64,000 nt of DNA from Thalassobaculum fulvum. Its GTDB lineage: Bacteria > Pseudomonadota > Alphaproteobacteria > Thalassobaculales > Thalassobaculaceae. Each line of letters starts with the position of its first letter. The stretch's first letter is position 1. Positions 17,090-27,799 of this stretch are shown here, piece by piece. Below the pieces are notes generated by a model. It ran no database searches, was not told the DNA's origin, and saw nothing but the letters and a program-made list of their open reading frames with translations. The stretch is from the NCBI RefSeq assembly GCF_014652915.1, contig NZ_BMZS01000002.1:44590-108589 (forward strand), read 5' to 3'. The translations under genes and the position numbers were made by a program.

Positions 17090-17629
17090 ATGCTGGCAGG
17101 CTTGATCCACGAGACTCCCCTGCGGGAGCTCTACCGCGTCTGGTGGGCTCGCAGCGGCGAGGGACGGCGTTTGCCGGACCGCGGTGAGATGGACATGCTC
17201 GATCTGCCGGCGGAAGCCCTGCCGCATGCCTTCATCTACGAGCACGAAGTCGACGGACGGTTCCGTTGCCGACTGGCCGGCACGTGTTTCGTCGAGGAAC
17301 TGGGCTACGAGCCGACAGGGCAGTACCTCGAGGGCATGCTCGACCCGGTGCTCGGCCGCAGTCGCGTCGCGCTGTACCAGGAATGCGTCGGCGTCCCGCG
17401 CGCCATCTACTACCGGGCGCGGCTGACCCCGATCGGGCACGAGCACAGGGAAAGCGGGCGCCTGCTCCTGCCGGTGGCAGGCCCCGACGGGTGTGTCCGC
17501 TTCGTCTTCGGGGGCATGATGGTTCTCCGCCTGGCGACCGCGAGCTCGGCCCACGCCGATGCCGACGGCATGATCGAAGTGCACCGGGGACCGCCGGTCG
17601 GCGACGGTGCCAAGCTGAGCTGCGGGTAA
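17090..17629 (+). CDS. PAS-domain protein (PF07310-like)
   Basis: 179 residues from ATG 17090. Layout matches a PAS family common in Rhodospirillales and relatives: LRELYRVWWARSGEGRRLP, then a PAS-like strand-helix core (FIYEHEVDGRFRCRLAGTCF), ending RFVFGGMMVLRL. No output domain is present, so it is a stand-alone sensor or structural PAS protein. The upstream gene is on the opposite strand; the secreted protein gene follows after 5 bp. Confidence 0.75.
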   Translation: MLAGLIHETPLRELYRVWWARSGEGRRLPDRGEMDMLDLPAEALPHAFIYEHEVDGRFRCRLAGTCFVEELGYEPTGQYLEGMLDPVLGRSRVALYQECVGVPRAIYYRARLTPIGHEHRESGRLLLPVAGPDGCVRFVFGGMMVLRLATASSAHADADGMIEVHRGPPVGDGAKLSCG

Positions 17630-17634
17630 CCGGA

Positions 17635-18186
17635 ATGGCCGGACCGATGAGCCTGCGGATCGCCGCGCTTCTTTTTCTGGCCATGACCGCGGTGGCCCGG
17701 GCCGATCCCTGCGGGCCGCAGCTGATCGTCGACTTCGTCGAGGACGTCTCGGACCATTTCATCCTGATGAACGCCAGCGAGCCCGGCTGGACCGTGCGGC
17801 GGGTCGAGATCGACCTGCGCGCCAGCGCCGGCCGGCTGATCTTCGACGTGTCCGAGAGCGGCGCCGGGGTCAGCAGCTGGCGGCCCTATGCCCAGGCCGG
17901 CGGCACCGCGGTCGCCGTCGGGCACACCGAGGTGACCGACGGCGACAGCCTGCTGACCGTCGCCTTCGCCCGCTTCGACCCCGGCGAGCGCTTCCTGTTC
18001 ACCATCGACCTGGACGACACCCTGCCCGAAGGCACCCAGACCTGGGTCGACGGCGCCGAGATCGCCGGCGGCCGGGTCAACGCGGTGTTCGCCGGCCCCG
18101 ACGGAAGCGAGGTCGAGCGCTCGGCCCCGTTCGAGCCCGACAGCCGGGCGGATACCGGACGGGGCGAGAGTTGTCTGGTGTCGTAG
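17635..18186 (+). CDS. Secreted protein of unknown function
   Basis: 183 residues from ATG 17635 or ATG 17647. A signal peptide is clear (MSLRIAALLFLAMTAVARA, cleavage after ARA). The mature part is beta-strand-rich (VRRVEIDLRASAGRLIFDVS, RFLFTIDLDDTLPEG) with few cysteines, resembling bacterial domains in extracellular adhesion or anchoring proteins; no firm family call. Probably cotranscribed with the PAS gene. Confidence 0.7.
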   Translation: MAGPMSLRIAALLFLAMTAVARADPCGPQLIVDFVEDVSDHFILMNASEPGWTVRRVEIDLRASAGRLIFDVSESGAGVSSWRPYAQAGGTAVAVGHTEVTDGDSLLTVAFARFDPGERFLFTIDLDDTLPEGTQTWVDGAEIAGGRVNAVFAGPDGSEVERSAPFEPDSRADTGRGESCLVS

Positions 18187-18194
18187 GCGGCTGG

Positions 18195-18321
18195 TGGATC
18201 CCGGAGCCCGCTGCGCGTCTCCGGGATGACGACAGCGAGAAGAGTCCACCGACCTCGCCTAACCATCACCCGTCATCCCGGAGAGCCCCGGACCCGATCC
18301 GGGGCGGCTCCGGGACCCACC
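18195..18321. repeat. BIME-like paired inverted repeat, copy 1
   Basis: Two hairpin-forming arms: GGATCCCGGAG...CTCCGGGATGA and CGTCATCCCGGAG...CTCCGGGACCCAC. The same ends (CATCCCGG / CCGGGACCCA) recur in seven other intergenic gaps of this window. It lies between convergent genes and may also stop or stabilise transcripts. Confidence 0.7.
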
Positions 18322-18337
18322 AAGCGACGGGCGACCC

Positions 18338-20071
18338 TCAAGCCACCCGGTCGCCCTTCTTCACCTGCACCGTGCGGTTGTCGACCGCCGGCAGCATCTT
18401 CGCCGGATCGCGGGTGACGACCACGTCGAGCAGGGTCGGGCGGCCCTTCTCGGCCATCGCCGCCTGCAGCGCCGGCCCGAGCTCCTCCGGGCGCTCGACC
18501 CGGATGCCCTTGCAGCCGAAGGCCTCAACCACGGTCGCGTAGTTGGTCTCGGCGAGGTCGGAGGACTGGTAGGCGCCCTCGCCGTACATCAGGTGCTGCA
18601 GGGCCTTCACGTAGCCGGAAGCGGCGTTGTTGACGACGATCACGGTGAAGGCGAGGCCGAGCCGCCGGGCGGTCTCGAGCTCGCCCATCACCATGTTGAA
18701 GCCGCCGTCGCCGGTCAGCGCCACCACCGGGCCGAGCTTGTCGTGGGCCGCGCCCAGCGCCGCGCCGATGCCGCCCGGCACGCCGTAGCCGATCGAGGCG
18801 AAGCCGCGGTCCGGCACGAAGCCGCGGCCCGGCTGCTTGGTGTCGTACAGCAGCCCGCCCCAATGCGCCGCGAAGCCGCCGTCGGCCACCAGGGTGGCGT
18901 CGGCCGGCAGGTTCAGGTTCAGCTCGTGCATCAGCCGCGCCATGTTGATCGGCCGCTCCTCGGAGGTCAGGCGCGCGTCGACGTCCTGGCGCCACGCCGC
19001 CATCCGCTTCGGCACGTCGCCGGCCCAGCCGGCCAGCTTCTCCTTCATGCCGCTGCCGGCGAGTGCGGCGCGCATCTCGTCGAGGGTCGCGCGGGCGTCG
19101 CCCCACAGGCTGAGCGCCGGGGTCAGGGTGCGGCCCATCTCCTCGGCGACGATGTCCAGGTGGATCACCGTCTTGCCCTTGGGCGGCACGGTGTAGCGCT
19201 TGGTGGCGATCTCGCCGAGCTTGCAGCCGACCACGAACAGCAGGTCGGATTCCTCGATCAGCTTGTTGGCGATCCGGTCGTAGCGGCCGAACAGGCCGGC
19301 CGACAGCGGGCTGGTGCAGGCGACCGCGCCCTTGCCGCTCATGGTGTGGGCGACCGGGATGTTGGTCGCCTCGGCGAATGCCGTCACCGCCTCGGCGGCA
19401 CGGCTGATGTGGATGCCGCCGCCGCACAGCATCAGCGGCCGCTCCGCCGCCTTCAGCATGTCGACCGCGGTGTCGAGGGCGGTGGCGTCCGGCCGGACCC
19501 GCAGCGAGGGGGCCGCGCGGTGGATCGGGTCGACGACGAACTCCTCCTCGTCGAATGGATAGGTGGCGTGGCAGACGTCCTCGGGCACGTCCAGCACCAC
19601 CGGCCCCGGCCGGCCGGAGGTGGCGACCGCGAAGGCCCGGCGCACCAGCTCGGGGATGCGCTCGATGTACTCGACCCGGATCACTTCCTTGACCGCCGGC
19701 CGCAGGATGTCGAGCTGCCGGCTCTCCTGGGTCATGTTCTTCCAGGAGTGCAGGCGGTGGGTGTCGCCGACGATTGCCACCACCGGCACCCCGGCGTTCA
19801 GGCTCTCGACCAGCGCGGTCACCAGGTTGGTGGCGCCCGGGCCCAGGGTGGCGTCGCACAGCCCGACCCGGCCGGTCACCTTGGCGTAGGCGTCGGCGGC
19901 GAAGGCGCCGCAGCGCTCGTCGTTGATCAGGTAGTGCTTCAGCCCCATGCGGCGGGCGGCGTCGTAGAACGGCAGCAGCTGGAAGCCACCCATGCCGAAC
20001 ATCGGCCCGCCCTCGAAGGCCTGCAGCATCCGGGCGAGCGCCTCGCCCCCGGTCATCTCGTTGGTCGGCAT
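18338..20071 (-). CDS. Acetolactate-synthase-like ThDP enzyme (second copy)
   Basis: 577 residues. Activating Glu in LINDERCGAFAADAYAKV (about 50); GPGATNLVTALVESLNAGVP; ThDP/Mg motif VALTGDGGFNMVMGELETAR to IVVNNAASG near 450-480. Only moderately similar to the paralogue at 13400. No IlvN-like small subunit or ilvC nearby. It stands downstream of the E1 alpha/beta genes on the same strand but is separated from them by a BIME-like repeat. Substrate unknown; a 2-oxo acid is expected. Confidence 0.82.
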   Translation of the reverse strand: MPTNEMTGGEALARMLQAFEGGPMFGMGGFQLLPFYDAARRMGLKHYLINDERCGAFAADAYAKVTGRVGLCDATLGPGATNLVTALVESLNAGVPVVAIVGDTHRLHSWKNMTQESRQLDILRPAVKEVIRVEYIERIPELVRRAFAVATSGRPGPVVLDVPEDVCHATYPFDEEEFVVDPIHRAAPSLRVRPDATALDTAVDMLKAAERPLMLCGGGIHISRAAEAVTAFAEATNIPVAHTMSGKGAVACTSPLSAGLFGRYDRIANKLIEESDLLFVVGCKLGEIATKRYTVPPKGKTVIHLDIVAEEMGRTLTPALSLWGDARATLDEMRAALAGSGMKEKLAGWAGDVPKRMAAWRQDVDARLTSEERPINMARLMHELNLNLPADATLVADGGFAAHWGGLLYDTKQPGRGFVPDRGFASIGYGVPGGIGAALGAAHDKLGPVVALTGDGGFNMVMGELETARRLGLAFTVIVVNNAASGYVKALQHLMYGEGAYQSSDLAETNYATVVEAFGCKGIRVERPEELGPALQAAMAEKGRPTLLDVVVTRDPAKMLPAVDNRTVQVKKGDRVA

Positions 20072-20127
20072 GGAAGTCCTCTCATGTCCTTCGTTCGGCG
20101 GCGGGAGCCTGCCGTTGTATCCCAGTT

Positions 20128-20221
20128 CCTCATCCCGGACGGCCGTCGGCCGATCCGGGACCTACCTGTCGCCTTCCCCTCCCCATGGGTCCCGGCTCGC
20201 CTGGCGGCGTCCGGGATGAGG
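20128..20221. repeat. BIME-like paired inverted repeat, copy 2
   Basis: CCTCATCCCGGAC...GATCCGGGACCTA followed by ATGGGTCCCGG...TCCGGGATGAGG: two head-to-head copies of the same element between ThDP enzyme and E1 beta genes. Confidence 0.75.
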
Positions 20222-20243
20222 GTGGAGGGGTGAACGGCCGGCG

Positions 20244-21221
20244 CTAGCTCTCCGAAACCACCGCCCGCGCCGCCTCGGCGATCTTCTCGGGGGTGACGCG
20301 CAGCATGTCCTCGAGCGGCGGCGCGTAGGCGATCGGCACGCGCGGCGATCCGAGGCGCTTCACCGGCGCCTTCAGGTCCTTGAAGCAGTGCTCGGCCACG
20401 GTGGCCGCCACCTCGGCGCCGAAGCCGCCGACCTGCACCGCCTCGTGGGCGACCATCAGCCGGCCGGTCTTCGCGACGCTGGCGAACACCGCCTCCCTGT
20501 CCCACGGCCAGAGCGTGCGCAGGTCGATCACCTCGGCCTCGATGCCCTCGCCGGCCAGGGTCTCGGCCGCCTTGGTGGCGGCGTGCACGGTCGCCGACCA
20601 CGACACGATGGTCAGGTCGCGGCCTTCGCGCGCGGTGCGGGCGACCCCGAACGGGACGGTCACGTCGCCGTCCGGCACCTCGCCTTCCAGCGCCCACATG
20701 TTCTTGTGCTCGAAGTACACGACCGGGTCGTCGGAGCGGATCGCCGCCTTCAGCAGCCCCTTGTTGTCGGCCGGGGTCGACGGGCAGACCACCACCAGGC
20801 CGGGGATGTGGGTGTACCAGCCCTCGAGCGACTGCGAGTGCTGGGCGGCCGAGGAGCGCCACATGCCCATCGGCTCGCGCACCACCAGCGGCACTCGTGC
20901 CTGGCCGCCGAACATGAACCGCGCCTTGGCGGCCTGGTTGATCAGCTCGTCGACCGCGCACAGCGCGAAGTCGGCGAACCGCATCTCGACCACCGGCCGG
21001 GTGCCGGTCATCGCCGCCCCGACCGCGGCCCCCAGGATCGCCGCCTCGGAGATCGGCGCGTCGGAGATCCGCAAGGGGCCGAACTCCTCGACCAGTCCCT
21101 TGTACTGGCCGAACACGCCGCCGCGCCCGAGGTCCTCGCCGACCGCCCAGACCAGCGGGTCGCGCCGCATCTCTTCCGCCAGGGCCTGCTTGCCGGCCTC
21201 GCCGTAGGTCATCGTCGCCAT
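20244..21221 (-). CDS. 2-oxoacid/acetoin dehydrogenase E1 beta subunit
   Basis: 325 residues from ATG 21221 (MATMTYGEAGKQALAEEM), which overlaps the E1 alpha stop (TGATG). Typical transketolase-like pyrimidine domain: GEDLGRGGVFGQYKGL, RISDAPISEAAILGAAVGAA, VEMRFADFALCAVDELINQA; C-terminal transketolase domain from about 190. With E1 alpha it forms an alpha2beta2 decarboxylase that acylates an E2 lipoyl domain. No E2 or E3 gene is next to it in this window, so it may use a shared E2/E3 encoded elsewhere. Confidence 0.9.
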   Translation of the reverse strand: MATMTYGEAGKQALAEEMRRDPLVWAVGEDLGRGGVFGQYKGLVEEFGPLRISDAPISEAAILGAAVGAAMTGTRPVVEMRFADFALCAVDELINQAAKARFMFGGQARVPLVVREPMGMWRSSAAQHSQSLEGWYTHIPGLVVVCPSTPADNKGLLKAAIRSDDPVVYFEHKNMWALEGEVPDGDVTVPFGVARTAREGRDLTIVSWSATVHAATKAAETLAGEGIEAEVIDLRTLWPWDREAVFASVAKTGRLMVAHEAVQVGGFGAEVAATVAEHCFKDLKAPVKRLGSPRVPIAYAPPLEDMLRVTPEKIAEAARAVVSES

Positions 21222-22231
21222 CAGAACGCTCCCTGGCGCGGGTCGCCCGCGTCCTGCACGTCTTCGTATCCGCGCGACAGCGGCGGCCAGGGCGCCGCCT
21301 TGGCGTCGGCGTAGACCGCGTCCATCTCCTCCCTGGCGTCGCGCTCGTGGCCGGCCAGCACCGCGCCCTTCACGCCGGCATCGGCGAGCACCTGGGCGAG
21401 GCGCGCGATCGGTTCGTGCCGCCAGGCCTCGTCGACCTCGTCCTTCGGGCGATACGGGGCGGCGTCGGCGGCGGTGTGGCCGGTCAGCCGGTAGGTCTTG
21501 GCGACGATGAAACGTGGACCGCCGCCGGCACGGATCGCCGCCACCGCCTCGCGCGCCGCCTCGTCGACCGCCATCACGTCGTTGCCGTCGACCTCGACCG
21601 CCGGCACGCCGAGCGCTTCGGCCCGGGCCGCCGGCCCCGGCCCGCCGGTCATGGCGGCGGTCCGCGTGGTCGAGGCGAAGCCGTTGTCCTCGCACACGAA
21701 CAGCGCCGGCAGCTCGAACACCTTGGCCCAGTTCAGGCCCTCCAGGAACGGGCCGCGGTTGATCGCACCGTCGCCGAAGATCGAGCAGGCGACGCGGTTC
21801 TCGCCGCGCAGCCTGATGGCGTGGGCGGCGCCGGCGGTGATGTGGATGTTGGCGGCGACCACGCCGTTGGCGCCCAGCATGCCGACCTCGAAGTCGGCGA
21901 TGTGCATGGAGCCGCCCTTGCCGTGGCTGGTGCCGCCCTCGCGCCCCAGCAGCTCGCGCATCATCGCCGTGGCGTCGGCACCCTTGGCCAGGGTGTGACC
22001 GTGGCCGCGGTGGGTCGAGGACAGGATGTCATCGCGGTTCAGGTTGCAGCACACGCCGACGGCGATCGCCTCCTGCCCGATCGACGGGTGGATGGCGCCC
22101 AGGACCAGCTTCTCGGTGTTGGCCTGGAGCGCCGCCTCCTCGAAGGCGCGTATCCGCCACATCAGGCGGTGGTGCGACAGCAGACGGTCGATATCGAGAT
22201 TGCGCGGCACTTGGGTCGCGGGCACGGGCAT
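21221..22231 (-). CDS. 2-oxoacid/acetoin dehydrogenase E1 alpha subunit
   Basis: 336 residues. N-terminal MWRIRAFEEAA and LGAIHPSIGQEAIAVGVC; phosphorylation-loop-like STHRGHGHTLAKGAD; ThDP motif FGDGAINRGPFLEGLNWA, with the closing Asn in CEDNGFAS (about 165-195); ends in the TYRLTGHTAAD region. Overall closer in style to acetoin dehydrogenase E1 alpha than to pyruvate dehydrogenase, but substrate cannot be assigned. Upstream GAGGGAGGA ribosome site. Confidence 0.9.
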   Translation of the reverse strand: MPVPATQVPRNLDIDRLLSHHRLMWRIRAFEEAALQANTEKLVLGAIHPSIGQEAIAVGVCCNLNRDDILSSTHRGHGHTLAKGADATAMMRELLGREGGTSHGKGGSMHIADFEVGMLGANGVVAANIHITAGAAHAIRLRGENRVACSIFGDGAINRGPFLEGLNWAKVFELPALFVCEDNGFASTTRTAAMTGGPGPAARAEALGVPAVEVDGNDVMAVDEAAREAVAAIRAGGGPRFIVAKTYRLTGHTAADAAPYRPKDEVDEAWRHEPIARLAQVLADAGVKGAVLAGHERDAREEMDAVYADAKAAPWPPLSRGYEDVQDAGDPRQGAF

Positions 22232-22253
22232 TCCTCCCTCACCCGCGCTTGAA

Positions 22254-22273
22254 TTCGTATGATCTTGTATGCG
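22254..22273. promoter_or_regulatory. Candidate GntR-like operator upstream of E1 alpha
   Basis: TTCGTATGATCTTGTATGCG contains two half-similar GTATG units in the short gap (22232-22285) between E1 alpha and the glycosyltransferase. Such GTAT-rich dyads are typical of GntR regulators of organic-acid genes. No regulator gene is adjacent, so this is a weak call. Confidence 0.3.
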
Positions 22274-22285
22274 GGCGAACGAAGT

Positions 22286-23773
22286 CTAGGAAGCGCCGCG
22301 ACGGGGGGTCAAGCGGTGGCGCACCGCCCCGGCGATCCTCTGCATGACCTCGGCCCAGTCGCCCTCAGTCCGTTGCCGGAACAGCCGCATGGTCGGGTAC
22401 CAGGGGCTGTCCTCGCGGTCGAGCAGCCAGCGGAAGTCGGGGATTCTGCGCAGCGCCACCCAGGTCGGCCGGCCGAGCGCCCCGGCGAGGTGCGCAAGCG
22501 CGGTGTCGGACGAGACCACGAGGTCGACGGCCTCGGCCACCGCCGCCGGGTCGACGAACGAGTCCGGACCACTGTCGTAGTCGTCGCCGAGGGTCTCGAC
22601 CGTCATGCCGGCCGGCAATCGCGCCAGCTGCTCGGTACCGTGGCGCGCCTGCAGGGCGATCAGCCGGACGCCGGGAACCGCCGCCAGCGGCGCGAACGCG
22701 GCAAGCGGGATCGATCGGCCGCGATCCACCGGATTGTCGGGGTTGCCCTGCCAGCACAGCGCGATCCGGAAACCGCGCTCGCCGATCCGGGCACGCCAGT
22801 GCGCGACCCGCTCGGGTTCCGGCACGAGGTAGGGGATGTCGGCGGGAACGGTCGCGAGCGACGTCCCCAGCATGGCTGGAATGCGTGACAGCGGGGTCTG
22901 GAAGTCCACCGGTCGGTCGGGGCGGGACGCCCGGACCTCGACGGTCGGCAGCGCCGCCGCGAACAGCCGGACCATGTAGGCCGGCGCCATCAGGACTACC
23001 GCCGCCCGGTCGAACGGGGGACGGCGCAGAAACCGGAGGTACTGGATCATGTCGCCGCGACCCTCGTCGCCGACCACCAGCAGCCGCCGGCCGGCGAGCG
23101 GTTCGCCGGCCCAGAGCGGAATGCCGGACACCGCCTGCAGCGGCGGCTGGTCAGGCATCGACCAGCGGGCCTCGCGCTCGCGCCAGCCCTCGGGCATCTC
23201 GCCCTGCAGCAGCCTGAGGTAACCGCGGGCATGGACCGGCGCCGGATCGCCCGGACGCCGCCGCACCGCGTCGTCGAACGCAGCCCGGGCCTCCTGGAGC
23301 CGTCCCAGCCGGTGCAGCGCCAGGCCGCGGTTGAGCCCGGCCTGATCGTCGCCCGGTGTCCCGGCCAGAACCGCGTCGGCGGCGTCCAGCGCCTCGCCGG
23401 GACGGTCGAGGTCCAGCAGGACGGCGGCCATCGCGTTGTGCGCCGCCGCACTCCCCGGCTCGACCTGCACCGCCCGCCGGGCGGCGGCGAGCGCGGGTTC
23501 GAGGCGGTTGAGGCGCCGCAGGGCCACCGCGGCGTTGCCGTAGGCGCGGCCGAAACCCGGATCGAGCACCGCCGACCGCCGGAACGCGGGCAACGCCGCG
23601 GCCGGTCGGCGCCGGCCCAGTTCGAGCGCTCCCAGAAGGAGCTGCCCGGCCGGGTGGCCGAGCGCCTTTCCGGCGTCTGCCGACAACGCCGACAGGGCCG
23701 CATCGGCCCGCCCGTCCTGATACAGACGGTAGGCGGCGGCGACGGCGGGCGGAACGGGCGCGGAACGGATCAT
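22286..23773 (-). CDS. TPR protein with GT9-like glycosyltransferase domain
   Basis: 495 residues from ATG 23773 (MIRSAPVPPAVAAAYRLYQD). Residues 1-210 are TPRs (GRADAALSALSADAG, RLNRLEPALAAARRAVQVEP, ALHRLGRLQEARAAFDDAVR). The rest resembles heptosyltransferase-like GT-B folds: LLVVGDEGRGDMIQYLRFL, RIALCWQGNPDNPVDRGRS and the C-terminal VVSSDTALAHLAGALGRPTW, which is the nucleotide-sugar-binding signature. This architecture is common in Rhodospirillales; role probably protein or surface-glycan glycosylation. Confidence 0.8.
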   Translation of the reverse strand: MIRSAPVPPAVAAAYRLYQDGRADAALSALSADAGKALGHPAGQLLLGALELGRRRPAAALPAFRRSAVLDPGFGRAYGNAAVALRRLNRLEPALAAARRAVQVEPGSAAAHNAMAAVLLDLDRPGEALDAADAVLAGTPGDDQAGLNRGLALHRLGRLQEARAAFDDAVRRRPGDPAPVHARGYLRLLQGEMPEGWREREARWSMPDQPPLQAVSGIPLWAGEPLAGRRLLVVGDEGRGDMIQYLRFLRRPPFDRAAVVLMAPAYMVRLFAAALPTVEVRASRPDRPVDFQTPLSRIPAMLGTSLATVPADIPYLVPEPERVAHWRARIGERGFRIALCWQGNPDNPVDRGRSIPLAAFAPLAAVPGVRLIALQARHGTEQLARLPAGMTVETLGDDYDSGPDSFVDPAAVAEAVDLVVSSDTALAHLAGALGRPTWVALRRIPDFRWLLDREDSPWYPTMRLFRQRTEGDWAEVMQRIAGAVRHRLTPRRGAS

Positions 23774-23905
23774 TCGGCCGATCGAAGGGTGGCGGTCGCC
23801 CGTGATGCCACAGCCGGGCGGTGACGTTAAGGCCGAGGCTTGCCCCGCGCGGCGCGACGCGCTTGAGTCGCAGCGGGGCACGACGCCGACGACCGGAGAC
23901 CGAAG

Positions 23906-24301
23906 ATGCCGCCGACCCGCCTGCTTGCCGCCTTCGCCCTTCTCGCCGGCCTGCTCGCCGGCTGCGGCTCGAACCGCGCCGAGCTCGCCCGCCTGGCCCC
24001 GTACGGCGCCGAGCCGCGCCAGCCCTGCGGCGAGACCACGCGCGGCATCTCGCTCCGCGACATCGGCGACGAGGTCGAGGACTGGAACATCGAGGACGCC
24101 CGCGACGAACTCGGCCCGCCGCTCATCGTCAAGGACGAGGGCGGGATCAGGCGGGCCGGCTGGTACGACATCACCATCGGCCAGCAGACCTGCGGCACCC
24201 TGCTGTCGATCATGGAGCGCGGCGACCAGCGGATCGTCGTCGTCCAGGACCTCAAGCCGCACCAGATCTGGCAGGTGCTCGACGGCCGGTTCCCGGAGTA
24301 G
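23906..24301 (+). CDS. Small lipoprotein of unknown function
   Basis: 131 residues. Signal peptide with lipobox LLAGC (Cys at residue 20), followed by serine, which predicts outer-membrane sorting. The mature part has two further cysteines (QPCGETTRG, QQTCGTLL). No family recognised. Expressed divergently from the TPR glycosyltransferase. Confidence 0.75.
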   Translation: MPPTRLLAAFALLAGLLAGCGSNRAELARLAPYGAEPRQPCGETTRGISLRDIGDEVEDWNIEDARDELGPPLIVKDEGGIRRAGWYDITIGQQTCGTLLSIMERGDQRIVVVQDLKPHQIWQVLDGRFPE

Positions 24302-24321
24302 GGCCCGGTGATCCGGCCGCC

Positions 24322-24413
24322 GGGTCCCGGGTCGCGCTGCGCTTGCCCGGGATGAGGCTCGAAAGGTGACATCCCTCATCCCGGACGCCGCCTTGTGGCG
24401 ATCCGGGACCCAC
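24322..24413. repeat. BIME-like paired inverted repeat, copy 3
   Basis: GGGTCCCGGG...CCCGGGATGAGG then CCTCATCCCGGAC...GATCCGGGACCCAC, the two arms in tail-to-tail order, just upstream of the queuosine operon. Confidence 0.75.
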
Positions 24414-24503
24414 GGAGCGACGGACAACCGCCCAATTTCCTCGACAATCCGGCGCATGGCCTGTATCACGCGCGCGCTTTTCCGGATTTCGTGGAGGACG
24501 GCG

Positions 24504-25060
24504 ATGCGCACGCACGCCATGGAGCGCAACGCGCTGGTCGCGGGTGCGGCCGCCATGGGCCTGGTGGTCCTGGTGTCGAACATCACGGTCGGCTACCCGA
24601 TCAACGACTGGCTGACCTGGGGCGCCTTCGCCTACCCGCTGACCTTCCTGGTCACCGACCTGACCAACCGCATCCTGGGTGCCGCCTCGGCCCGCCGCGT
24701 CGTCTATGTCGGCTTCGCGGTCGGCGTGCTGCTGTCGGTGATCTTCGCCAGCCCGCGCATCGGCATCGCCTCGGGCGCGGCGTTCCTGGTCGCCCAGCTG
24801 CTCGACATCTGGATCTTCGACCGGCTGCGCCGGCAGGCCTGGTGGAAGGCGCCGGCGGTGTCGTCGCTGATCGCTTCGGCCCTCGACACCGCGGTGTTCT
24901 TCACCGCCGCCTTCGCCTTGACCGGTGAACCCTGGGTCACCTGGGCGCTCGGCGACTACGCTGCCAAGCTGGCGATGGCCGCGGTGCTGCTGGCGCCGTT
25001 CCGCGCCGTGCTGTCGGCCCTGCCGGCCGAATGGCGGCAGCCGGAGAGCAGTCGCGCCTG

Positions 25061-25061
<1 letters not shown>
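24504..25061 (+). CDS. yhhQ: Queuosine precursor transporter
   Basis: 185 residues from ATG 24504 with GGAGG eight bases upstream; a longer in-frame start at 24366 would run through a BIME repeat and is rejected. About six TM helices; hallmark motifs [35 protein letters not shown] and [13 protein letters not shown] of the YhhQ/VUT_1 family. It imports preQ0/preQ1 (or queuine) across the inner membrane. It is the first gene of a queuosine operon and overlaps queA (TGATG). Confidence 0.93.
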
Positions 25062-27219
<2,158 letters not shown>

Positions 27220-27292
27220 CGGAATCTCCGGATTGGCGGGCTGCCTCCGGTACCGCAGGATTTCATCGTGGCGCGTGCCGGATGGAGGATCG

Positions 27293-27799
27293 ATGTCGGA
27301 GAGCCCCGGAGTGGACGGCAAGTTCCGGTTGACCCGGACCTACCGCCTGCTCGTCCGCGGGACCAACATCAATGCGACGTCGCTGCTGGCCACCGACTAC
27401 CTGAACCACTTCAACGAGGTGGTGATGATCCTCGAGATGGTCCCGGACATGCCGGAGATCATCGAAGAGGCGCTGGAGTGGAAACCCGCATCCTACGTCG
27501 AGCACTTCGCCGCCAGCGTGTTCTCGGACAAGGAGCTGGCGATCTGGGCCTACAAGAACGCGCCGAAGGAATACATCGACTCGTTCGAGGAACTGGTCGC
27601 CGCGCTCGACAGCCTGATCCAGCGGGCGATCACGGAGCTGAGCCAGCTCGTCGAAACCGCCGGCGAGGACGAGCTCCGCGCCAAGGTCGGGGAGCACATG
27701 AAGGGCATCCGGGAATTGCAGGAGCGGATCGGCGGCGTGATCAACGGCACGGTCTTCCGCCTCGACCAGAAGCAGATCGACCTGCTGTTCTCGCCGTGA
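27293..27799 (+). CDS. Uncharacterised protein embedded in the queuosine operon
   Basis: 168 residues from ATG 27293 ([20 protein letters not shown]) with GGAGG seven bases upstream; an in-frame ATG at 27233 is less likely. Mostly alpha-helical ([41 protein letters not shown]) with an acidic helical C-terminal half. No cysteine cluster, no TM segment, no signal peptide. Its stop overlaps the GTG start of queG (GTGA), so it is translationally coupled to queuosine synthesis. No family recognised. Confidence 0.8.
   Translation: MSESPGVDGKFRLTRTYRLLVRGTNINATSLLATDYLNHFNEVVMILEMVPDMPEIIEEALEWKPASYVEHFAASVFSDKELAIWAYKNAPKEYIDSFEELVAALDSLIQRAITELSQLVETAGEDELRAKVGEHMKGIRELQERIGGVINGTVFRLDQKQIDLLFSP

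Noticed and set aside
13400-20071. Branched-chain amino acid biosynthesis operon (ilvBNC)
   Set aside because: No regulatory small subunit or ketol-acid reductoisomerase; the two ThDP enzymes are not adjacent and sit with amidase and E1 genes.
20244-22231. Complete pyruvate dehydrogenase complex
   Set aside because: Only E1 alpha and beta are present; no lipoyl E2 or FAD-dependent E3 gene neighbours them.
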